Origin: Microbacterium yannicii PS01
Lineage (GTDB): Bacteria > Actinomycetota > Actinomycetes > Actinomycetales > Microbacteriaceae
Length of the DNA stretch: 64,000 nt
Direction of reading: 5' to 3'
NCBI RefSeq assembly: GCF_000304335.1
Contig: NZ_CAJF01000001.1
Span: 62,001-126,000 of the forward strand
Part shown: positions 1 through 8,093 of the stretch, one piece after another
Layout: each line of letters opens with the position of its first letter
Position numbering within the stretch: the stretch's first letter is position 1
Notes under the pieces: model-generated
Database searches by the model: none
What the model was told of the DNA's origin: nothing
What the model saw: the letters and a program-made list of their open reading frames with translations, nothing else
Program-made: the position numbers and the translations under genes

Positions 1-1
1 G

Positions 2-658
2 AAGGACCACGACGTCGACCAACTCATCCCGCCGCCCGCCGAGGGCCTCACGTCGTACCGATCCGCCGTGCGCGCCGCGCTGAGCCGGGTCGAGGCCGAC
101 ACCATCGAGACGAGCTGGCAGGACTCGGAGGTGCTCGGGGTGCCGAGCGACCCGCTGCCGAGCGATCCGGACTGGACCGGGCGCACAGCCTTCACCGACG
201 TGCGGTCGGCGCACACCACGGCATCTCCCGACGCCCTCTGGCGCGTGATCGAGGGAATCGGCGGAGAGAACGGCTGGTACTCCTCACCGCTGCTGTGGGC
301 CGCCCGGGGTTGGATGGACCGTCTCGTCGGCGGGATCGGCCTCGCGCGTGGTCGCCGCAGCCGCGCGCGGCTCGCGGTCGGCGATGCGCTGGACTTCTGG
401 CGCGTCGAGGCGCTGGAACCGGGACGGATGCTGAGGCTGCGGGCAGAGATGAAAGTGCCCGGGCTCGCCTGGCTGGAGCTGCGGGCCACGCCGGACGCCG
501 CGAACGACGGCGCGTCCTGGTATGACCAGCGCGCTGTCTTCTTCCCCCGCGGGCTCGCCGGCCGCCTGTACTGGCTCGCAGTGCTGCCGTTCCACGGCTT
601 CATCTTCGCCGGGATGGCGCGCCGTATCACGGCCACCGCGGAGGCATCCGCCGGCTGA
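2..658 (+). CDS. SDR-like NAD(P)H-binding protein, DUF2867 C-terminal part (5' partial)
   Basis: Only the C-terminal ~218 residues are in the window; the frame is open back to base 2, so the gene starts upstream. A GTG at 68 is internal, because the residues before it (PPPAEGLTSYRSAV) read as the usual linker of this family. The visible part matches the DUF2867 domain found after the Rossmann domain of YbjT-like NAD(P)H-binding oxidoreductases: it has the GENGWY segment, the RRSRARL-VGDALDFWRVE segment and the late LPFHGFIFAGMARRI segment. These proteins are predicted oxidoreductases with no settled substrate. The gene converges on cydC with a 39-base gap. Confidence 0.75.
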   Translation, partial: KDHDVDQLIPPPAEGLTSYRSAVRAALSRVEADTIETSWQDSEVLGVPSDPLPSDPDWTGRTAFTDVRSAHTTASPDALWRVIEGIGGENGWYSSPLLWAARGWMDRLVGGIGLARGRRSRARLAVGDALDFWRVEALEPGRMLRLRAEMKVPGLAWLELRATPDAANDGASWYDQRAVFFPRGLAGRLYWLAVLPFHGFIFAGMARRITATAEASAG

Positions 659-697
659 AGCCGGCAGAGCGCACGCCGGGTTCGCGCCGACCCGTCG

Positions 698-2462
698 TCA
701 GGCGCGGATGCGGCCGTCTTCGATCCGCACCACGCGATCGACGAGCCCGTCGGGTACGGCCACGTGCGAGATCAGCACCACGGCCTGGTCGTCTCGCACC
801 GCGCCCAAGAGGTCGGCGAGCAGAAGATCGGATGCCGCGGGGTCGACGCCGGCCGTCGGCTCATCGAGCACCAGCACCGGGAATCCGCGCAGCAGTGCCC
901 GCGCGAGGGCGATCCGCTGCGCTTGACCGCCCGAGACGAGGGCACCGCGTTCGCCGACCCGGGAATCGAGCCCGCCGCGCTCGTGCAGCCACGACCCGAG
1001 GCCGACCCGGGCCAGCACGGCCTCGAGGTCGGCATCGGACGCCGTCTCGCGTGCGAACAGCAGGTTCTGGCGGACGTCCTCGTCGAAGAGCATCGGCTGC
1101 TGCTCGCACAGGCCGACCGTCAGCCGCACGTCATCGCCGGCGAGGTCGTGCACCGAACGTCCGCCGATGTCGTAGCCGCCGTCGGTCTCGAGGAAGCGGA
1201 CCAGCGCGTGCGCAAGGGTCGTCTTCCCTGCGCCGCTGGACCCCATCACGAGCACGCGCTCGCCGGGACGGATCTGGAGGTCGACCGCGCGGAGAGCGGC
1301 GGGGTCGGCCGGACCGACGGCTCCGGCGTCCGCGGCCTCCGGCCACCGGACCGACGCGCCGCGCAGCCGGATGCCGTCGCCGAGCCGGGGGTCCCACGCC
1401 GGTAGGCGCGACCCACTCGCGCACGAGCGCGGCCGGCGGTTCGGCGGGAAGGGCCTCGGCGATGCGCTCGGCCGAAGCGCGGACCTGGCGCCACGACGCG
1501 GCGGCGAGCGGCACGGACGCGAAGACCTCGAACACGGCCATCGGCACCAGCACGACGACTGCGAGCCATGGACCGCCGAGTGCGCCGGACGCGATGCCGG
1601 GAGCGGCGACGGCGACCGCGGCGAGGGAGGCGACGCCGGCGAGCAGCGAGACCAGCGCAGCGGTGCCGGCCTGTGCGCCCGCGCGTCGCACCACCGACCG
1701 GCGCAGCGCGGCGTCGGCCGCCGCGATGCGCGCACGGCTCTGCTCTTCGGCGCCGAACGCCATCAGCACGTCCAGACTGCCGAGATGATCGAGCACCGCG
1801 TCGGCGAGCAGTGCCCGCAGCGGCGCGATCGATCGCTCGGCGCGGGCACCGGCCGCCCAGCCCCACAGTGTGGCGACGAGCGCTGCAAGGGCGAGGCAGG
1901 CGAGCAGCGTGAGTGCTGCCGGCCACCAGACGAACGCGACGAGGACCACGGCTCCGATCGCCACGAGCGCCGACGACACCAGCGGCTGGACCACACGCAG
2001 CGGGAGGTTCTGCAGATCGTCGACGTCGTCGACGAGCGCGCCGAGCACAGAGCCGCGGCGTGTGCGCGCCAGGCCGTCGGGTGCCAGCGGCACCAGGCGC
2101 CGCACGAGGTCGGCGCGCGTCGAGGCGAGCTGGCGCAGTGCGGCGTCGTGCCCAGTGAGGCGCTCGAGGTAGCGGAAGACGGCGCGCGAGATGGCGAAGA
2201 ACCGCACGCCGACGACGGCGGCCGACAGGTACAGCACAGGCGGCTGCTCGCTCGCGCGGACGATCAGCCACGCGCTGACGACGAGCAGGGCGACAGCGGA
2301 TGCCTCCGAGGCGAAGCCGGCGCCCAGTGCCCACCAGAACCGGCGGGCGGGCGGCAGCGCGCCACGCAGGACGGTGCGAGGAGTGGCGGGCGGGGAGGCG
2401 TCGCGCGGTGCGGGCGAGCGGTCTTCTCGCACGCGCGTCTCTTCTCCGAAGGTACGGATCAC
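698..2462 (-). pseudogene. cydC: CydC, heterodimeric ABC exporter subunit for cytochrome bd assembly, frameshifted
   Basis: CydDC exports cysteine/glutathione and is needed to assemble cytochrome bd oxidase. The start is the GTG at 2460-2462, overlapping the cydD stop (GTGA). Reading from there gives the membrane half of an ABC exporter, with CydC-typical segments (VALLVVSAWLIVRASEQPP, FRYLERLTGHD), down to the sequence REWVAP near base 1410. The frame then turns to nonsense. The neighbouring frame takes over with the nucleotide-binding domain: Walker A GSSGAGKTT, signature LVSGGQAQR, Walker B VLVLDEP and the H-loop ISH. One base too many explains the break. The likeliest site is the G5 run at 1387-1391 (C5 in the gene), since G4 gives a continuous 587-residue protein. 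This could be a sequencing error rather than a real mutation. Confidence 0.85.
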
Positions 2463-4186
2463 GCGGGCACCTCGACTGGCTCGAGGCGGACGACCTGATC
2501 GGCGATCTCGCGTGCGCTCGTTCGGTGCGAGATGAGAAGTACCGTCGCGCCGGCGTCGGCGAGCTCGCGGACATGCCGCCACAGCTTGGCCTCGGTGGCC
2601 GGGTCCAGCGCCGAGCTCGGTTCGTCGAGCGCGATCACGGGCGCGCGGCTGCGCAGGTGCCGATAGAGCGCGCGAGCGACTGCGACGCGCTGGGCCTGGC
2701 CGCCCGAGAGGCCCGCCCCCTGCACGCCCAGCTCGAGGTCGGGGTCGAGGCCGCCGGCGCAGGCGGCGTCGAGAGCGGTGCGGACGAGCGCCGGCTGCGG
2801 CGCCGGGTCGCCGAGGGCGACATTGTCGGCGATGGTTCCGGTGAGCAGCCCGGGCCGCTGGCCCGCCCAGGCCAGCCAGTCCGCGGAGCGGAGACTGCGC
2901 ACGTCGATGCCCGCGAGGGCCGCGTCTCCCTCGAACGGCGCGGCACCACGCAGCGCCGCGAACAGGCTCGACTTCCCGGCGCCGCTCGGGCCCTCGACGA
3001 GGGTGACGGTGCCCGGGCCAGCCGCGAAGCCGACGGGCGACAGCATCCGCTCGCCTCTCTGCACCCGCACCCCGCGCAGCACCAGGTCCGCTCGCTGCCC
3101 CTCACCCTGGTCGGCGTCACTTGTCAGAACACGCCGTACCGAGCTGTGAAGGCTCGGCGTGTCTTGGCGACTCGGGAGAGCTGATGGGGACTGCCGGCGC
3201 GCGGCATCCAGGACGGCGAAGACGTCGTCGGTCGCCGCCACCCCCTCGGCGGCGGCGTGGAACTGCACGCCGACCTGTCGGAGCGGGAGGTAGGCCTCGG
3301 GCGCCAGCAGCAGGACGAACAGACCCACCGCGAGCGTCAGCGACCCCTCGATGAGCCGGAAGCCGATCGAGACCGCGACGATCGCCACCGAGATGCTCGC
3401 GAGGAACTCCAGGGCGAAGCCCGAGAGGAACGACACGCGCAGCACCCGCATCGTCTCGTGGCGGTACTCCTCGGTGACGCGCTCGATGGATGCCGCGGCC
3501 CGGTGCTGGCGCCCGAAGACCCTGAGCGTCGACAGGCCTTGCACGGTATCGGCGAAACGGGCTGCAAGCCGCTGGAGGGTGCGCCATTGACGCTGCTGCA
3601 CCGTGCGGGTCGCGAGGCCGATCAGCACCATGAAGACGGGGATGAGAGGCAGGGTGAGCAGCACCGTCAGCCCCGAGATCCAGTCCTGCCACCACATCAC
3701 CGCGAGGATCAGCGGCGTGGCGACCACCGTCTGCACCAGCTGCGGCAGGTAGCGCCCGAAATACGCCTCGAGCGCGTCCAGACCGCGGCCCGCGGTGACG
3801 GCGAGCTGCGCCGAGTTGCGGGAGCCCAGCCACTCGGAGCCCAACGCGCCCACCGCGCCGATGAGTGCCGCGCGCAGCTGCGACTGCACCCGCGCCGCGG
3901 CCCGAGAGGCGACCGCTTCACGCGCCCACAGTAGCCCGGCGCGGAGCGCGACGACGGCGGCCAGACCCCCGAGCGTCGGTGCGAGCTCGGGCAGCGGCAT
4001 CCCCTCGATCGCCGCGGTGACGGCGCGGGTCAGCAGCCATGCGAAAGCGATGATGACGGCGGTCTGGGCGACGGCGATGGCGCCGATCGCGACGAAGAAG
4101 CCGCGCGACGCGCTGGCGTAGCGCAGCAGGCGAGGGTCGACGGGCTTGCCCGAGGTGCGGGGCGGGCCGTCGTCCGTGTCGTTCAT
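2459..4186 (-). CDS. cydD: CydD, ABC exporter subunit for cytochrome bd assembly
   Basis: Partner of CydC in the thiol exporter required for cytochrome bd biogenesis. The product is 575 residues from the ATG at 4184-4186, which has a strong Shine-Dalgarno (GAAGGAG); an ATG seven codons upstream lacks one. The N-terminal ~320 residues hold about six hydrophobic spans of a type-1 exporter fold. The C-terminal nucleotide-binding domain has Walker A (GPSGAGKSS), signature (LSGGQAQR), Walker B (VIALDEPSSALDP) and the H-loop ISH. It is the third gene of cydABDC; 39 bases separate it from cydB and it overlaps cydC by four bases, so translation of the two subunits is probably coupled. Confidence 0.93.
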   Translation of the reverse strand: MNDTDDGPPRTSGKPVDPRLLRYASASRGFFVAIGAIAVAQTAVIIAFAWLLTRAVTAAIEGMPLPELAPTLGGLAAVVALRAGLLWAREAVASRAAARVQSQLRAALIGAVGALGSEWLGSRNSAQLAVTAGRGLDALEAYFGRYLPQLVQTVVATPLILAVMWWQDWISGLTVLLTLPLIPVFMVLIGLATRTVQQRQWRTLQRLAARFADTVQGLSTLRVFGRQHRAAASIERVTEEYRHETMRVLRVSFLSGFALEFLASISVAIVAVSIGFRLIEGSLTLAVGLFVLLLAPEAYLPLRQVGVQFHAAAEGVAATDDVFAVLDAARRQSPSALPSRQDTPSLHSSVRRVLTSDADQGEGQRADLVLRGVRVQRGERMLSPVGFAAGPGTVTLVEGPSGAGKSSLFAALRGAAPFEGDAALAGIDVRSLRSADWLAWAGQRPGLLTGTIADNVALGDPAPQPALVRTALDAACAGGLDPDLELGVQGAGLSGGQAQRVAVARALYRHLRSRAPVIALDEPSSALDPATEAKLWRHVRELADAGATVLLISHRTSAREIADQVVRLEPVEVPA

Positions 4187-4225
4187 CGCTCCTTCGACCC
4201 TAGTCAAGCCTGCGGATGCCGCGTC

Positions 4226-5257
4226 TCAGTGCGCGACGGCGGACGCGGCCTCGATGTGGGACCGCGTGATGCGCTTGCGGAAGATCCAGTACGTCCAGCC
4301 CTGGTACAGCAGCACCAGCGGCAGGAAGATGAGCGCCGCCCACGACATGATCGTCAGGGTGTAGTCGGTGCTGGAGGCGTTCTCGATCGTCAGCGAGTTC
4401 TCGAGGGCTGTGGTCGAGGGCATCACGAACGGGAACAGGGCGAACCACAGTGCGAGCACGGCCGACACGATCGTCGCGGCGCCGAAGCCGAACGCCCACC
4501 CCTCGCGCCCGCGGGCGTTGGAGATCCACGAGGCGATGAGCGTCACCGCGGCCATCACGGCGAGCACCGCCGTCGCGGCGGCGAGCTCACGGCCCTGCGC
4601 GAAGGCCATGAAGACGGTCCAGGCCAGGAATGCCGCGCCGACGACGATCGTCACCGCACCGGACTGCGCCGCCAGCCGGCGGGCGTCGGCCGCGACCTGG
4701 CCGTCGGTCTTCAGGGCGACGAAGTACACGCCGTGCGTGAAGAACAGCAGCAGGGTCGTCACGCCGCCGAGCAGGCCGTACGGATTCAGCAGTGTCAGCA
4801 ACGAGCCGGTGAACTCCATGTGCTCGTCGATCGGCACGCCCTGCACGATGTTCGCGAACGCGACGCCCCACAGCAGTGCCGGCACGGCCGAGCCGATGAC
4901 GATCATGCGGTCGAAGCCGCGCTTCCATCGCAAGCTGTCGCGCTGGTGGCGGTACTCAAACGAGACGCCCCGCGCGATCAGCGCCAGCAGGATCAGCAGG
5001 AGCGCGAGGTAGAACCCGCTGAAGAGAGTGGCGTACCAGTGCGGGAAGGCCGCGAACAGGCATGCGCCCGCGACGATGACCCAGGTCTCGTTGAGATCCC
5101 ACACGGGGCCGATGGTGTTGATGACCTGGCGGCGGCTGATGTCGTCCCGGCCCAGGAAGGGCAGCGACATCCCGACGCCGAAGTCGAAGCCGTCCAGGAC
5201 GAAGTACCCGACGAACAGGAATCCGACGATCCAGAACCAGAGGTAGGCGAGATCCAT
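4226..5257 (-). CDS. cydB: Cytochrome bd quinol oxidase subunit II
   Basis: Membrane subunit II of the bd-type terminal oxidase, which passes electrons from menaquinol to oxygen. The 343 residues have the family start (LAYLWFWIVGFLFVGYFVLDGFDFG), a WDLNETW segment and about eight to nine hydrophobic spans, with the usual charged end after the last span. ATG start with GGAG spaced well upstream. It lies 18 bases after cydA and before cydD in the same operon. Length and motifs are normal for the family. Confidence 0.95.
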   Translation of the reverse strand: MDLAYLWFWIVGFLFVGYFVLDGFDFGVGMSLPFLGRDDISRRQVINTIGPVWDLNETWVIVAGACLFAAFPHWYATLFSGFYLALLLILLALIARGVSFEYRHQRDSLRWKRGFDRMIVIGSAVPALLWGVAFANIVQGVPIDEHMEFTGSLLTLLNPYGLLGGVTTLLLFFTHGVYFVALKTDGQVAADARRLAAQSGAVTIVVGAAFLAWTVFMAFAQGRELAAATAVLAVMAAVTLIASWISNARGREGWAFGFGAATIVSAVLALWFALFPFVMPSTTALENSLTIENASSTDYTLTIMSWAALIFLPLVLLYQGWTYWIFRKRITRSHIEAASAVAH

Positions 5258-5275
5258 AGCGTGCTCCGAAAGCTC

Positions 5276-6721
5276 TCAGTAGACCGTCGTGGGGGTGTGC
5301 TCGACCGCGAGGTCACGCGGGTCCGGGTCGTCGGGGCCAGGAAGCGGGTCAGGGCCCCGCTGACCCGTCTTGAGGATCAGGCCGACCTCGACCACGGCGA
5401 GCGCCGCGTAGATGAGGGTGAAGGCGACCAGCGAGATCAGGACGTTCCAGCCGGGGACGCTCGGCGAGACGCCGTCCTCGGTGAGCATGAGCCCGAACAC
5501 GATCCAGGGCTGGCGGCCCATCTCGGTGAAGACCCACCCGACGAGGATTGCGAACAGCGACGCCGGCCATGCCCAGATCGCGAGACGCCAGGCCCATGCG
5601 GGCACATCGCGCTTCGCGCCCTTGCGGGTCAGCCACAGGCCGACGACGGCGGTCAGCGCAGCGATGCCGCCCAGGCCGATCATCCAGCGGAAGGACCAGT
5701 ACGTGACCCACACGATCGGCGCGAAGTTGCCCTCGACCTGGTCGGCGAACTGCGGGAACAGCTCGGTGCTGTACTGCGTGTTGAGGTCGTTGATGCCCTC
5801 GACGCAGCCGTCCAGGGTGTGGGTGGACAGGAACGACAGCAGATACGGGATCCGTATCGAGAACAGCTCGGTGGAGCCGTCCGGAGTTCCGAGCGTGAAC
5901 ACGGAGAAGGACGCGTCCGCTCCGCACGCGCTGTTGAACATGGCTTCGGCCGCGGCCATCTTCATCGGCTGCGTCGCCACCATCACGAGGCTCAGCTGAT
6001 CGCCCGAGAGCGCGACGCCGGCGAAGGCGACGACCATGCCCCACAGCCCGTACTTCAGCGACGAGCGCATCATCTCGACGTTCTGCTTGCGCAGCAGGTG
6101 CCAGGCCGAGATCGAGATGATCACGCCCGCTGTCATCATGAAGGCCGCGAACAGCGTATGGGGGAGTGCCGCGAGCGCCACCGGATTCGTGAGCACCGCG
6201 AAGAAGTCGTTCATCTCGGCGCGTGAGCCGTCCTCGGCCATCTGGAAGCCGACCGGATTCTGCATGAACGCGTTCGCGGCGAGGATGAAGAACGCCGAGA
6301 ACCACGCGCCGATCGTCGCGATCCAGATGCTGGCCAGGTGCAGCGCCTTGGGCAGCTTGTCCCAGCCGAAGATCCACAGTCCGATGAACGTCGCCTCGAA
6401 GAAGAAGGCCATCAGCCCCTCGAAGGCCAGCGGCGCGCCGAACACGTCACCGACGAAGCGCGAGTAGGCCGACCAGTTCATGCCGAACTGGAACTCCTGG
6501 ACGATGCCGGTGACCACGCCCATCGCGAAGTTGATGAGGAAGATCTTCCCGAAGAAGCGCGTCAGGTGCAGCCACTTCACGTTGCCGGTGCGGAACCACG
6601 TCGTCTGGAAGATCGCGACGGTCAGCGCCATGCCGAGGGTGAGCGGCACGAACAGGAAGTGGTACAGCGTCGTGAGGCCGAACTGCCAACGGGCGAGCAG
6701 GAGGGGGTCCAGCAGATCCAC
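5276..6721 (-). CDS. cydA: Cytochrome bd quinol oxidase subunit I
   Basis: Heme-carrying, quinol-oxidising subunit of cytochrome bd. I place the start at the GTG 6719-6721 (reading DLLDPLLLARWQFG), preceded by GGAGA at proper spacing; a GTG six codons upstream is possible. The 481-residue protein has the early heme-ligand histidine region (TLYHFLFVP), the conserved glutamates in LAFEGLMAFFFEATFIGLW, the QPMKMAAAEAMF segment and FRWMIGLG. The loop between the sixth and seventh spans is short, as in actinobacterial short-Q-loop enzymes. First gene of cydABDC. Two palindromes sit 31-66 bases upstream of the start and probably control it. Confidence 0.95.
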   Translation of the reverse strand: MDLLDPLLLARWQFGLTTLYHFLFVPLTLGMALTVAIFQTTWFRTGNVKWLHLTRFFGKIFLINFAMGVVTGIVQEFQFGMNWSAYSRFVGDVFGAPLAFEGLMAFFFEATFIGLWIFGWDKLPKALHLASIWIATIGAWFSAFFILAANAFMQNPVGFQMAEDGSRAEMNDFFAVLTNPVALAALPHTLFAAFMMTAGVIISISAWHLLRKQNVEMMRSSLKYGLWGMVVAFAGVALSGDQLSLVMVATQPMKMAAAEAMFNSACGADASFSVFTLGTPDGSTELFSIRIPYLLSFLSTHTLDGCVEGINDLNTQYSTELFPQFADQVEGNFAPIVWVTYWSFRWMIGLGGIAALTAVVGLWLTRKGAKRDVPAWAWRLAIWAWPASLFAILVGWVFTEMGRQPWIVFGLMLTEDGVSPSVPGWNVLISLVAFTLIYAALAVVEVGLILKTGQRGPDPLPGPDDPDPRDLAVEHTPTTVY

Positions 6722-6751
6722 GGTGCGGTCTCCGATCACGAGCTGATCCGA

Positions 6752-6787
6752 TGTGGTCTGACCACACTATCATGTGGTCAGACCACA
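6752..6787. promoter_or_regulatory. Twin 15-bp palindromic operator between cydA and moaA
   Basis: Two perfect inverted repeats, TGTGGTCTGACCACA (6752-6766) and TGTGGTCAGACCACA (6773-6787), each have 7-base arms around one base. Their centres (6759 and 6780) are 21 bases apart, two helical turns. The TGGTC-N-GACCA core resembles sites of GntR-type regulators. It does not match the Rex or CRP boxes known for some actinobacterial cyd operons. No regulator gene lies next to it. It could act on cydA, on moaA, or on both. Confidence 0.7.
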
Positions 6788-6830
6788 GGAGCCAGGCCCC
6801 GCGTCGGCTGAGCACGACTACCCTCGAAGC

Positions 6831-6866
6831 ATGACGGGGCACTCGAGCGGGGCGGCGCGCACGTGA
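6831..6866 (+). CDS. Candidate 11-codon leader ORF coupled to moaA
   Basis: An ATG at 6831 opens a frame of eleven codons (MTGHSSGAART). It ends in TGA at 6864-6866, overlapping the moaA GTG at 6863 as GTGA. A TACCCT hexamer lies about seven bases before the ATG, as in leaderless actinobacterial transcripts, and there is no good Shine-Dalgarno. It may serve to start ribosomes for moaA, or moaA may really start further in. No function can be assigned to the peptide. Confidence 0.3.
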   Translation: MTGHSSGAART

Positions 6867-8092
6867 GCGCCATCCCGGTCGTCATCGGGCGACGGATGCC
6901 GCTGCCCGCGGCACCCGCTCGCTCCGGCGTCCTCAACGCCGGCGCTCCGTCCGCCGGTGCGCCTCTCGTCGACACGCACGGTCGCGTGCACCGCGACCTG
7001 CGGATCTCGTTGACCGATCGCTGCTCGCTGCGCTGCACGTACTGCATGCCCGAGCAGGGCAATGAGTGGCTCGCCAAGACGAGCATCCTGACCCTCGACG
7101 AGATCGAGCAGGTCGCGCGGGTGGCCGCGGCTGACGGCATCACGACCTTCCGCCTCACCGGCGGCGAGCCGTTGCTGCGCACCGACATCGTGGAGGTGGT
7201 GCGACGGCTGTCCGCTCTCACCGGTCCCGACGGTCGGCCGGTCGAGATCGCCATGACCACCAACGGCATCCGGCTCCGCGAACTGCTGCCGGGGCTGATC
7301 GCCGCCGGGCTGTCGCGTCTGAACATCTCCATCGACACGCTGCGGCGTGACCGGTTCCGCGATCTCACCCGCCGCGACCGGCTCGACGATGTGCTCGACG
7401 GGATCGCAGCGGCGGCGGCATCGGCTCTGCGCCCGTTGAAGCTGAACGCCGTGGCCATGCGTGACGTCAACGACGACGAACTCGTCGACCTCGTCGAGTT
7501 CGCGGTCGCGCACGACGCGCAGATGCGGTTCATCGAGCAGATGCCGCTGGATGCCGGCCACACGTGGGACCGGTCGCGCATGGTGACGCAGGACGAGATC
7601 CTGGCAGCGCTCGGCACGCGCTGGGCCCTGACGCCCGTGCCCGGCCGCGGCGGCGCCCCCGCCGCCCGCTGGACGCTCGACGGCGGCCCTCACACCGTGG
7701 GCGTCATCGCGTCGGTCACCGCGCCGTTCTGCGGCGACTGCGACCGGCTGCGCCTCACCGCCGACGGACAGCTGCGCAACTGCCTCTTCTCGACGACCGA
7801 GTACGACCTGCTGCCGGCCCTTCGACAAGCTCAGGGACCGGCAGGAGCGGCTCAGGGACCGGCGGGAGCCGCTCAGGGACCGGCAGGAGCGGCTCAGGGG
7901 CCGGCGGGAGCGGCCCTTCGACAAGCTCAGGGACCGGAGACGGAGGTGGTCGCTGAGCCTGTCGAAGCGTCCGCCGACGCCGCGATCGACCGGATGCTGC
8001 GGTCGTGCGTGCACGGCAAGCTCCCGGGTCACGCGATCAACGACCCCTCGTTCCTGCAGCCTGCGCGGGGCATGAACGCGATCGGCGGCTGA
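6863..8092 (+). CDS. moaA: GTP 3',8-cyclase MoaA with an in-frame repeat insertion
   Basis: Radical-SAM enzyme of the first step of molybdenum cofactor synthesis (GTP to 3',8-cyclo-dihydro-GTP). The N-terminal cluster motif is CSLRCTYC, followed by the SAM-binding LTGGEPLLR. The second cluster is bound by FCGDC and a later Cys in LRNCLF. The protein ends in the conserved GG tail. At 409 residues it is about 50 longer than usual. The extra part, roughly residues 319-369, is encoded by a repeat array (7818-7969) between the second cluster domain and the final helix, and reads as four AQGPAGA units plus flanks. All catalytic motifs are outside it. The GTG start is debatable; an ATG at 6896 is the alternative. 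fdhD follows after one base. Confidence 0.92.
   Translation: MSAIPVVIGRRMPLPAAPARSGVLNAGAPSAGAPLVDTHGRVHRDLRISLTDRCSLRCTYCMPEQGNEWLAKTSILTLDEIEQVARVAAADGITTFRLTGGEPLLRTDIVEVVRRLSALTGPDGRPVEIAMTTNGIRLRELLPGLIAAGLSRLNISIDTLRRDRFRDLTRRDRLDDVLDGIAAAAASALRPLKLNAVAMRDVNDDELVDLVEFAVAHDAQMRFIEQMPLDAGHTWDRSRMVTQDEILAALGTRWALTPVPGRGGAPAARWTLDGGPHTVGVIASVTAPFCGDCDRLRLTADGQLRNCLFSTTEYDLLPALRQAQGPAGAAQGPAGAAQGPAGAAQGPAGAALRQAQGPETEVVAEPVEASADAAIDRMLRSCVHGKLPGHAINDPSFLQPARGMNAIGG
7818..7969. repeat. REP-like elements and 21-bp tandem array inside moaA
   Basis: Two copies of TTCGACAAGCTCAGG begin at 7821 and 7917, and a diverged inverted copy (CTGAGCCTGTCGAAG) ends the array at 7967. Between the first two lie four 21-base units (7829-7849, 7850-7870, 7871-7891, 7892-7912) that differ at one to three positions. 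This word is, to my knowledge, a common palindromic intergenic repeat in Microbacteriaceae. Here it sits inside a gene without breaking the frame, since unit length and total length are multiples of three. Confidence 0.85.
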
Positions 8093-8093
8093 A

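Noticed and set aside
4229-6226. 665-codon plus-strand frame opposite cydB and cydA
   Set aside because: Arg/Asp/Glu-rich shadow of two conserved oxidase genes.
6752-6787. Twin palindromes considered as a Rex or CRP site
   Set aside because: The arms lack the TGTGA/TCACA or TTGTGAA patterns of those regulators; the TGGTC-GACCA core differs.
7829-7912. Tandem 21-base units considered as a CRISPR-like array
   Set aside because: Units are contiguous without spacers, lie inside moaA and are accounted for as a coding tandem repeat.
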